Shown: piece after piece, positions 1 through 5,549 of the stretch
Layout: each line of letters starts with the position of its first letter
How positions within the stretch are numbered: position 1 is the stretch's first letter
Source of the DNA: DSNY01 sp037446035
GTDB taxonomy: Bacteria; Pseudomonadota; Gammaproteobacteria; Burkholderiales; Burkholderiaceae_F
DNA: 8,605 nt
Reading direction: 5' to 3'
Assembly (NCBI GenBank): GCA_037446035.1
Contig: JBBIJJ010000156.1
Coordinates: forward strand, 1-8,605
Notes under the pieces: model-generated
What the model was told of the DNA's origin: nothing
Databases searched by the model: none
The model's input: the letters and a program-made list of their open reading frames with translations, nothing else
Translations under genes and position numbers: made by a program

Positions 1-96
1 GCGTTCACCGCAGCGTTGCGCCGCTTCGGCGAGCGCCTGCGCCGCTGGTTCGGTTTCGAGCCCGCGGCGCGCGACACCGCACCGGGCAGGCCATAG
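1..96 (+). CDS. C-terminal end of an unidentified rightward gene (partial)
   Basis: The first frame is open from the left edge to a TAG at 94-96, giving 31 residues that start AFTAALRRFGERLRRWFGFE. The stretch is rich in Arg and aromatic residues, like a short amphipathic or cytoplasmic tail. No domain can be recognised from so little sequence and the start lies outside the window. The support is only an open frame in a GC-rich region and its position just before a convergent gene, so it could be chance. It would end 110 bp before the end of the leftward gene at 207. Confidence 0.35.
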   Translation, partial: AFTAALRRFGERLRRWFGFEPAARDTAPGRP

Positions 97-143
97 CGCG
101 GCTTCGAGCGTGCCGCTCGCGGGGGTTGGTTGGCGCGTCATGT

Positions 144-157
144 GCGACGGGTGTCGC
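144..157. terminator. Small hairpin in the convergent spacer
   Basis: Between the end of the left-edge frame (96) and the end of the leftward gene (207) there are 110 bases. They contain GCGAC (144-148), a GGGT loop, and GTCGC (153-157), a perfect 5-bp stem. A hairpin between convergent genes could act as a two-way terminator, but no T-run follows on either strand and such short stems are common in GC-rich DNA. Nothing else is recognised in this spacer. Confidence 0.15.
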
Positions 158-206
158 GTGCCGCGCGCAGACGCGGCGGGACCGAACGCCCCGGCGCTGC
201 GCCCGG

Positions 207-1076
207 CTATCCGGCCGTCTTGACCGCCGCCTGCGTCGGGGTTGCGGGCGCGGGTTGCGGCTGCGGCAGATACTTGACCAGCAGCCGCACGTCGAGCGCG
301 CGCTGCGCGTCCCACGACCAGGCCTCCAGGCAGACCTGGCGCGTCGCGCCGGATTCGCTGCGGTCGAACGGCTGCGCCGCGAGCCGCGCGTTCGTCAGGC
401 GCGCGCCGAGCGGCAGACGCCGCTCGCTCCAGTCGGCCGCGTCACCGTCGAAGCGCGCCTGCGGCGTGACCTCGACGAGATCCGCACTCAGCGGGATCGA
501 CGTGCACACGGTCACCTGCGTCGCGTCGCTCTCGGCGCAGGCGGGCACCTCCACCGGCGTGCTGCCGCCACCGGCGGGCGGGCGGCATGGCGCGATGCGC
601 GCCGTCGCGGCCACGCCTTCCGCACCGCGGCGGCGCTCTGCCAGCAGTTGCGCCTCGGTCTCGAGCGCGGCGCGCTCCGCGAGCCGCGCCTCGCCGAAGC
701 GCGCGGCCGCTTCCTTGATCTGCGCGATCTGCTCGTGCAGCTCGGCGCGCATCGCGGCCGTGTGCTGGCGGTCGCGCTGCATCACGTACAACGCGCCGGC
801 GTAGCCGCCGACCGCGGCAGCGGCGACCAAAATGGTGATCGCCAGCAGCAGCCCGCGGCGGCCGCGCGCCGTCGAGCGCGAGCGTTGCAGGCGGTCGAGC
901 ACTTCGCGCCGCCACGCGATGCGCAGGTTGATCAGCGCGGCGATCAGCGTCGCACCCGCGCCGATCAGCGCGCCGATCACGTTCGGCGACAGCTCATTGA
1001 AAAGGGTCAGGCCGGGCACGGCGGGCGGCGGCGGACGGAACGCGCCGATCTTAGGCACGGAAAGCGGCGCAACCAT
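207..1076 (-). CDS. Hypothetical two-helix membrane protein with coiled coil and Cys-containing exported domain
   Basis: This 289-residue protein is not one I recognise. A short Pro-rich N-terminus (about 8-22) precedes a hydrophobic segment at about 31-50 (NVIGALIGAGATLIAALIN), a strongly basic loop at 52-74, a second hydrophobic segment at about 75-98, and a charged heptad-like stretch at about 100-150 that should form a coiled coil. The C-terminal 140 residues hold four Cys (164, 180, 191, 249) and end in a Pro/Ala-rich tail. The basic loop should be cytoplasmic by the positive-inside rule, which puts both termini in the periplasm and would let the cysteines form disulfides. The ATG at 1076-1074 has only a weak AGG nearby, so the start is uncertain. 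It is divergent from the RatA-type gene. Amphipathic, low-bias protein sequence favours this frame; the overlapping rightward frame is an Arg-rich artefact. Confidence 0.72.
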   Translation of the reverse strand: MVAPLSVPKIGAFRPPPPAVPGLTLFNELSPNVIGALIGAGATLIAALINLRIAWRREVLDRLQRSRSTARGRRGLLLAITILVAAAAVGGYAGALYVMQRDRQHTAAMRAELHEQIAQIKEAAARFGEARLAERAALETEAQLLAERRRGAEGVAATARIAPCRPPAGGGSTPVEVPACAESDATQVTVCTSIPLSADLVEVTPQARFDGDAADWSERRLPLGARLTNARLAAQPFDRSESGATRQVCLEAWSWDAQRALDVRLLVKYLPQPQPAPATPTQAAVKTAG

Positions 1077-1216
1077 CGCCTGGACGCATTAGTCAAACCC
1101 CGGGTTCGGACCTGAATTCGGCGCTTTTTCCCGTTCCCGCCGAACGGCGTCGGCGCGTTCCCGCACCGGTGCGCGGGACGCCGCGAACGCCGCGCTTTCC
1201 ATGTCATCCTTGCGCC
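1077..1216. promoter_or_regulatory. Divergent intergenic region with nested dyad symmetries
   Basis: This 140-bp spacer separates the leftward membrane-protein gene from the rightward RatA-cNMP gene and should hold both promoters. Visible structure: CCGTTC (1131-1136) and GAACGG (1142-1147) around a 5-bp centre; the perfect 10-bp palindrome GCACCGGTGC (1163-1172) inside a longer imperfect one (1156-1180); and GCGTTC (1155-1160) with GAACGC (1185-1190). The 9-mer CGTTCCCGC occurs twice, at 1132-1140 and 1156-1164. These could be operator half-sites or RNA hairpins. On the minus strand a TTGACT lies close upstream of the 1076 start, but no convincing -10 box sits at the right distance. No promoter can be assigned with confidence. 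Confidence 0.3.
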
Positions 1217-2170
1217 ATGGAAGTGCGCCGCTCCGTCGTCGTGCTGCGGCCCGTCGAGATCGTGTTCGACGTGATCGAGCAGGCCGAGCACTACCCGCAA
1301 TTCATCCCCGGCTGCATCCGCGCCGAGATCCTCGAGCGCACCGACGAAATCGTCGCCGCACGGCTGACGATGCGCTTTGCCGGGGTACCGATCCAACTCG
1401 TTACCCGCAACCCGAAACGCCGCCCGGACTGGTTGCAACTACGCATGGTCGAGGGGCCGTTCCGGCGCTTCGACGGCGAATGGAATTTGACCCGGCTCGA
1501 GCCCGACGCCTGCCGGATCGAGTTCACTCTTTTCTGCGAACCGGGCGACGCGCTGCTGCGCGGACTGGCCGCGCCCATCGTGCGGCGCTATACGGATACG
1601 ATGGTCGATGCGTACGTCGCGCGCGCCGAAAGGATCCCGACGCCTGCGCCGCGCCCGCTGCCGCCACCGCCCGAACCGGAGCCGATCATGAACGACGACA
1701 TCTATCAGGCGCTGCGACCCTCGCGGCTTGCCGCCGAGTTGAACGACGAGCAGTGCCGCACGCTCGCGGCGGCGATGCAGCTGCGCGACCTGCGCGAAGG
1801 CGAAGTGCTGGTGCGCGAGGGCGCGCCCGACGAGCACTTCTATCTGATCGTCAGCGGTTTCCTCGGCGTGGTCAAGAACGCGGGCACCAGCGAGCAGGTG
1901 ACGCTGAACACGCTGTCGGCGGGCGACTTCGCCGGCGAGCTGTCGTGGCTCGACGGCGAAAAGCGCTACGCGTCGCTGATCGCCGCCGCGCCCACGCGCG
2001 TGATCGGGCTGGAGCGCACCAAGCTCGAAGCGCTGCTGGACAAGGATCCGCTGCTGGTCTACCGGGTAATGCGCGCGATCGTGCGCGTCGTGCACCAGTT
2101 GCAGCGGCGGCTGTGGATGCAGCAGTCCGAGCTGTCGAATTACATCTACAAGCAGCACGGGCGGTACTGA
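1217..2170 (+). CDS. RatA/COQ10-type START-like domain fused to a cyclic-nucleotide-binding domain
   Basis: The protein has 317 residues. Residues 1-140 match the RatA/PasT (COQ10, polyketide-cyclase-like) family: HYPQFIPGC at 25-33, TRN at 63-65, MVEGPFRRFDGEW at 77-89, DACRIEF at 97-103, and a long final helix to about 139. Known members are E. coli RatA, described as a 50S-binding toxin, and mitochondrial Coq10, a ubiquinone-binding protein. A Pro/Glu-rich linker (141-157) leads to a cNMP-binding domain at about 168-290, with GEL at 240-242 and the phosphate-cassette Arg at 250 (GELSWLDGEKRYASLIA). The protein ends after the C-helix, so there is no Crp-type helix-turn-helix. ATG 1217 was chosen because it aligns with the RatA N-terminus; it has no clear Shine-Dalgarno, and a GTG lies upstream at 1169. 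Function is inferred: a lipid/quinone- or ribosome-related domain gated by a nucleotide or used as a scaffold. Confidence 0.88.
   Translation: MEVRRSVVVLRPVEIVFDVIEQAEHYPQFIPGCIRAEILERTDEIVAARLTMRFAGVPIQLVTRNPKRRPDWLQLRMVEGPFRRFDGEWNLTRLEPDACRIEFTLFCEPGDALLRGLAAPIVRRYTDTMVDAYVARAERIPTPAPRPLPPPPEPEPIMNDDIYQALRPSRLAAELNDEQCRTLAAAMQLRDLREGEVLVREGAPDEHFYLIVSGFLGVVKNAGTSEQVTLNTLSAGDFAGELSWLDGEKRYASLIAAAPTRVIGLERTKLEALLDKDPLLVYRVMRAIVRVVHQLQRRLWMQQSELSNYIYKQHGRY
1678..1690 (+). promoter_or_regulatory. Possible internal ribosome-binding site and start at the domain boundary
   Basis: GGAG at 1678-1681 is followed by six bases and an in-frame ATG at 1688 (Met158 of the fusion), exactly where the proline-rich linker ends and the cNMP-binding half begins. 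Initiation here would give a free 160-residue cNMP-binding protein ending at the same stop (2170). This site looks better than the one in front of the 1217 ATG. The same GGAG also encodes linker residues, so chance is possible. Confidence 0.35.
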
Positions 2171-2175
2171 GGCGC

Positions 2176-2198
2176 CGCGCCGGCGCACGGCCGGCGTG
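2176..2198 (+). terminator. Strong GC hairpin just after the RatA-cNMP gene
   Basis: CGCCGGC (2178-2184) pairs perfectly with GCCGGCG (2190-2196) around a GCACG loop. A G-T and a C-G pair extend the stem to 2176/2198, giving nine pairs starting six bases after the TGA at 2168-2170. The following sequence, cgcagttgtgtg, has no real T-run. It may end transcription or protect the 3' end of the mRNA and so separate this gene from the hydratase operon. Confidence 0.35.
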
Positions 2199-2270
2199 CG
2201 CAGTTGTGTGGGCCGCGGTGCCCGTTCAGACTGCGCGCTGCACGCCATGCCGAGGCGCGCGGAGACGCCG

Positions 2271-3131
2271 ATGAGCGAGGGGGCGGCCGACTACCGGACG
2301 TGGATCGGGCGCAGCGAAACGGATGAGGACGTCGCGCTGCGCGCACCCGCGCTGCGGCTTGCCGCCGTGCTCGACCGCGCCGATTTGATCGCGGAGCTGC
2401 AGGCGCGCGACGCGACGCTGCCGCCGTGCTGGCACTGGCTGTATTTCCTTCCGCGCGCGCTGCAGTCGACGCTCGGTGCCGACGGGCATCCCGCGCGCGG
2501 CGGCTTTCTGCCGCCGGTGGCGCTGCCGCGCCGCATGTGGGCGGGCAGCCGGCTCGAATTCCACGCGCCGATCGCGTTCGGCGCGGCGCTCGCGCGCACT
2601 AGCACGATCGCCGGCGTCGACAACAAGTCCGGCCGCAGCGGTGCGCTGACGATCGTCACCGTGCGCCACGAGATCCGCGCCGACGGCCGGCTCGCGCTCG
2701 TCGACGAGCACGACATCGTCTATCGCGAAGCGCCGCAGCCCGGCGCGCCGGCCCCTGCGCAAAGCGAAGGAGTGCCGCGCAGGGCGCAGTTCCGGCGCAC
2801 GGTCGCGCCCGACCCTGTGCTGCTGTTCCGCTATTCGGCGCTGACCTTCAACGGCCATCGCATCCACTACGACCGCGGCTACGCCACCGGGGTCGAAGGC
2901 TATCCGGGGCTCGTCGTGCACGGCCCGCTGCAGGCCACGCTGCTGCTCGAACTGCTCGACCGCGAGCTGCCCGCCGCGCGCGTGGCGCGCTTCGCCTTCC
3001 GCGCGCTCGCGCCCCTGTTCGACATCGCGCCGTTCGAAGTGTGCGGCGCGCGCGAAGGCGATCGCGTCCGGCTCTGGACGCAGGCGCCCGACGGCAGGAT
3101 CGCGCTGGACGCGACCGCCGAGCTGGATTGA
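2271..3131 (+). CDS. MaoC/HTD2-type hydratase, mesaconyl-C4-CoA / itaconyl-CoA hydratase-like
   Basis: The protein has 286 residues, the usual size for this double hot-dog family, and no signal peptide, so it should be cytosolic. The N-terminal FAS1-like dehydratase half (about 8-155) has LPRRMWAGSRLEFHAP at 85-100 and DEHDIVYRE at 145-153. The C-terminal hot-dog half has FRYSALTFNGHRIHYD at 186-201 and GYPGLVVHGPLQA at 210-222. The NGHRIHYD pattern replaces the classic D-x-N-P-x-H of R-hydratases and is typical of the HTD2/mesaconyl-CoA hydratase branch. Family members hydrate branched C4/C5 enoyl-CoA dicarboxylates, for example mesaconyl-C4-CoA to citramalyl-CoA. ATG 2271 was chosen because GGAG (2261-2264) lies six bases upstream; an in-frame ATG at 2247 is the alternative. 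The dehydrogenase gene starts 19 bases after its stop, so the two are surely co-transcribed. The exact substrate is inferred. Confidence 0.88.
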   Translation: MSEGAADYRTWIGRSETDEDVALRAPALRLAAVLDRADLIAELQARDATLPPCWHWLYFLPRALQSTLGADGHPARGGFLPPVALPRRMWAGSRLEFHAPIAFGAALARTSTIAGVDNKSGRSGALTIVTVRHEIRADGRLALVDEHDIVYREAPQPGAPAPAQSEGVPRRAQFRRTVAPDPVLLFRYSALTFNGHRIHYDRGYATGVEGYPGLVVHGPLQATLLLELLDRELPAARVARFAFRALAPLFDIAPFEVCGAREGDRVRLWTQAPDGRIALDATAELD

Positions 3132-3150
3132 TCGTCTCGGAAGCGTCGCC

Positions 3151-4314
3151 ATGGATCTTCCGCATCCGGACTGCTACCAGGACATCCGCGACGGCATGCG
3201 CGAGCTGTGCGGCCGCTACCCCGATGCGTACTGGCGCGAGGTCGACGCGCGGCGCGGCTATCCCGAGGCCTTCGTCGAAGGGCTGACGAAGGCGGGCTGG
3301 CTTGCCGCGCTGATTCCGCAGGAATACGGCGGCTCGGGGCTGGGGCTTGCCGAGGCTTCGGTGATCATGGAGGAAATCAACCGCAACGGCGGCAACGCGG
3401 GCGCGTGCCACGGCCAGATGTACAACATGGGCACGCTGCTGCGGCACGGCTCCGAGCTGCAGAAGCGCCAATACCTGCCGCGCATCGCCCGCGGCGAGCT
3501 GCGGCTGCAATCGATGGGTGTGACCGAACCGGCGACCGGCACCGACACGACCAATCTCAGGACGACCGCGGTCAAGAAGGGCGACCGCTACGTCGTCAAC
3601 GGGCAGAAGGTGTGGATCTCGCGCGTGCAGCACTCGGACCTGATGATCCTGCTGGCGCGCACCACGCCGCTGGCGCAGGTCGCGCGCAAGTCCGAGGGCC
3701 TGTCGATCTTCATCGTCGATCTGCATCAGGCGATCGGCAAGGGAATGACCGTGCGGCCGATCCCGAACATGGTCAACCACGAAACGAACGAACTGTTCTT
3801 CGACAACCTGGAGATCCCCGCCGAAAACCTGATCGGCGAAGAAGGCAAGGGCTTCCGGTACATCCTCGACGGGCTGAACGCCGAGCGCACGCTGATTGCG
3901 GCCGAATGCATTGGCGATGGCTGGTGGTTCGTCAACCGCGCCACGAAGTACGCCGCCGAGCGCGTCGTGTTCGGCCGGCCGATCGGGCAGAACCAGGGCG
4001 TGCAGTTTCCGATCGCCGAGAGCTACATGGAAGTCGAGGCCGCGAACCTGATGCGCTTCGAGGCGTGCCGACGGTTCGACGCGCATGAGCCCTGCGGCGC
4101 GCAGGCGAACATGGCCAAGCACCTGGCGGCGAAGGCATCGTGGGAGGCGGCCAACGCCTGCCTGCAGACTTTCGGCGGTTTCGGCTTCGCGGCCGAATAC
4201 GATGTCGAGCGCAAGTTCCGCGAAACACGCCTTTACCTGGTGGCGCCGATCTCGACCAACCTGATCCTGTCGTACATCGCCGAGCACGTGCTCGGTCTGC
4301 CGCGTTCGTACTGA
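3151..4314 (+). CDS. Acyl-CoA dehydrogenase with shifted catalytic glutamate
   Basis: This 387-residue flavoprotein has normal family length. It should oxidise an acyl-CoA to the 2,3-enoyl-CoA using FAD and pass electrons to ETF. Visible features: an N-terminal helical domain (about 1-120; IPQEYGGSGLG at 55-65), the signature MGVTEPATGTDTTNL at 122-136, NGQKVWIS at 150-157, the beta domain to about 225, and the C-terminal helical domain with FGRPIGQNQGVQF at 274-286 and QTFGGFGFAAEY at 339-350. At the usual short/medium-chain catalytic Glu (the YEGT motif) the sequence reads VAPIST, with Pro366. A Glu lies instead at 245 (LNAERTLIA), where isovaleryl- and long-chain dehydrogenases carry theirs. 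GGAAG at 3139-3143, seven bases before ATG 3151, supports the start. Its position between a MaoC hydratase and a CitE-like lyase suggests a branched dicarboxylyl-CoA such as methylsuccinyl-CoA as substrate, but this is inference. Confidence 0.92.
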   Translation: MDLPHPDCYQDIRDGMRELCGRYPDAYWREVDARRGYPEAFVEGLTKAGWLAALIPQEYGGSGLGLAEASVIMEEINRNGGNAGACHGQMYNMGTLLRHGSELQKRQYLPRIARGELRLQSMGVTEPATGTDTTNLRTTAVKKGDRYVVNGQKVWISRVQHSDLMILLARTTPLAQVARKSEGLSIFIVDLHQAIGKGMTVRPIPNMVNHETNELFFDNLEIPAENLIGEEGKGFRYILDGLNAERTLIAAECIGDGWWFVNRATKYAAERVVFGRPIGQNQGVQFPIAESYMEVEAANLMRFEACRRFDAHEPCGAQANMAKHLAAKASWEAANACLQTFGGFGFAAEYDVERKFRETRLYLVAPISTNLILSYIAEHVLGLPRSY

Positions 4315-4325
4315 AGTGAAACCGA

Positions 4326-4430
4326 GCGAACGCAAAGACGCGGAGGGCGCAGAGGAGCGCGCAGGAAAGGCGCTCCGAGTCGCTTGTCGTTCTCCGCATT
4401 TCTCCGCGGCCTCTGCGCCTCCGCGTTCGC
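4326..4430. repeat. Imperfect 105-bp inverted repeat between dehydrogenase and lyase genes
   Basis: GCGAACGC at 4326-4333 is the exact reverse complement of GCGTTCGC at 4423-4430. Inside these ends, CGGAGGGCGCAGAGG (4341-4355) pairs with CCTCTGCGCCTCCG (4410-4423) with one bulged base; the left arm carries a few extra bases (around AAAGACG) between the two blocks. The middle continues a purine-rich CGCRGAG-like rhythm on one arm and the TCTCCGC counterpart on the other. The 4315-4487 spacer (173 bp) is unusually long for this operon. From memory, similar cgcagaggcgcagag-type palindromes recur between genes in many proteobacteria. Possible roles are a REP/MITE-like element, an mRNA-stabilising hairpin or a terminator; there is no T-run. 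Confidence 0.7.
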
Positions 4431-4487
4431 ACATTGATCTGCGTTTCGTGCGACGCTGGTCGCGCGTGGCGCGGTGGGTCAACTGAC

Positions 4488-5288
4488 ATGACTGCCGAAG
4501 CGCCGCACACTGCACGCAGCCTGCTGTTCGTTCCCGCGACGCGCCCGGACCGCATCGGCAAGGCGCTCGCGAGCGGCGCGGACATCGCGATCATCGACCT
4601 CGAAGACGCGGTCGCCGTGGCCGACAAGGACACCGCGCGCGCAGCGCTGGCCGGCGTCGCGCACCGGGCGGCAGTGCGCATCAACGCGGCCGGCACGCCG
4701 TGGTTCGACGCCGATCTCGCGGCCTGCGGCGCGGTCCGCGCGCCGATCGTCGTACTGCCGAAGGTCGAACATCCTTCGCACGTGCAGCGCGTGCGCACCG
4801 CGTTGCCCGCAGCCGCAGTGATCGCGATCGTCGAGACCGCGGCCGGCTTCGAGAACATTGACGCGATCGCGCGCACGGACGTGGCGCGTCTGGCCTTCGG
4901 CAGCCTCGATCTGCAGGTCGACCTGGGCATCGAGGACGACGGCGAGCCGCTGCACTACTTTCGCGCGCGCATCGTGCTCGCTTCGCGGCTCGGCGGACTG
5001 CCGCCGCCGGTCGACGGCGTATGCACCGCGCTCGACGACGAAGCGCGGCTGGCACAAGAACTCGCGCGGGCGCGCCGCTTCGGCTTCGGAGGCAAGCTGT
5101 GCATCCATCCGAAACAGATCGCCGCGGTGCACGCCGCGTTCGTGCCGGCGGACGATGAGATCGCGTGGGCGCGGCGCGTGCTCGCCGCTTCCGCGACCGG
5201 CGCGGCTGCGCGCGTCGACGGCGCGATGGTCGATGCGCCCGTCGTCGCGCGGGCGCGCCGGATTCTGCAGCGCGCACAGGGCACTTGA
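4488..5288 (+). CDS. CitE-like CoA-ester lyase (HpcH/HpaI aldolase family), probable citramalyl/malyl-CoA lyase type
   Basis: The protein has 266 residues, typical of stand-alone CitE homologues, and forms a TIM barrel. Visible motifs: RSLLFVPATRPDRI at 10-23, IIDLEDAV at 35-42, VRINAAGT at 63-70 with Arg64, VVLPKVE at 88-94, IVETAAGFENI at 114-124 with Glu116, FGSLDLQVDLG at 137-147 with Asp141 and Asp145, GGKLCIHPKQI at 201-211, and a C-terminal lid DGAMVDAPVV at 244-253. In the family these Arg, Glu and Asp residues bind substrate and Mg2+. Relatives cleave malyl-, methylmalyl- or citramalyl-CoA; with the hydratase upstream, citramalyl-CoA to acetyl-CoA plus pyruvate is the natural guess. 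It lacks the alpha and gamma citrate-lyase subunits nearby, so true citrate lyase is unlikely. ATG 4488 has a weak GGTGGG nine bases upstream; the frame is open back to a TTG at 4434, which would start inside the repeat-bearing spacer. Confidence 0.88.
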   Translation: MTAEAPHTARSLLFVPATRPDRIGKALASGADIAIIDLEDAVAVADKDTARAALAGVAHRAAVRINAAGTPWFDADLAACGAVRAPIVVLPKVEHPSHVQRVRTALPAAAVIAIVETAAGFENIDAIARTDVARLAFGSLDLQVDLGIEDDGEPLHYFRARIVLASRLGGLPPPVDGVCTALDDEARLAQELARARRFGFGGKLCIHPKQIAAVHAAFVPADDEIAWARRVLAASATGAAARVDGAMVDAPVVARARRILQRAQGT

Positions 5289-5549
5289 CGGCGCGCGCGG
5301 CGCCGGCTCGCTCGCCGAGTCCGAGTGTCTGCCTCGGGCACTTCCCGGCTTGCATACGTACGAGCTCGAGCCCGGCAGCATGGTGCGCGCATGCGCACGC
5401 ACACCGCGGCGGATCTTGCGGCCAAGGGATCGACTTGGTGCCACCACCTTGCGCGCCGTCAAATCGGCGCGCCGATCTTGCGCGTACAAACCGCATTTAG
5501 AGCCTGCGCTCCAGCGGGCGCGGCCAGGGACTCGCCAAGGGAGGCGGAC
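5289..5549 (+). promoter_or_regulatory. 261-bp spacer ahead of the TRAP transporter genes
   Basis: This is the longest gene-free stretch in the window, and it precedes a gene with a strong ribosome-binding site, so it is the likeliest place for a separate transporter promoter or regulator site. Visible: the odd palindrome TGGTGCCACCA near 5434-5446, a cluster of short palindromes (TACGTACGAGCTCGAG near 5356-5371), and a locally less GC-rich piece (gtacaaaccgcatttag) near 5485-5501. No convincing -35/-10 pair or sigma-54 site was found. The dctP frame stays open across most of it, but the translation is Arg/Ala-rich and unlike protein. Confidence 0.3.

Noticed and set aside
126..1115. Plus-strand open frame of 329 codons opposite the hypothetical membrane protein
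   Set aside because: It is extremely Arg-rich with no hydrophobic or domain pattern, whereas the minus-strand frame has two clean membrane segments and a coiled coil.
1217..2170. Crp/Fnr-type transcription regulator
   Set aside because: The cNMP-binding domain ends after the C-helix at residue 317 with no helix-turn-helix, and the N-terminal half is a START-like domain.
2848..4515. Minus-strand open frame of 555 codons opposite the hydratase and dehydrogenase
   Set aside because: The acyl-CoA dehydrogenase on the plus strand is unmistakable; the antisense translation is low-complexity and runs through the inverted repeat.
4488..5288. True citrate lyase beta subunit
   Set aside because: No alpha or gamma subunit or citrate-lyase accessory gene lies nearby, and the hydratase/dehydrogenase context fits a stand-alone CoA-ester lyase better.
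5434..5456. Possible sigma-54 promoter (TGGTGCC ... TTGCG) upstream of dctP
   Set aside because: The GG and GC elements are 12 bases apart instead of 10, and the rest of the consensus is poor.
5325..5549. Upstream extension of the dctP frame
   Set aside because: The Tat signal and a strong AAGGGAGG define the start at 5550; the extension would bury the signal peptide inside the protein.
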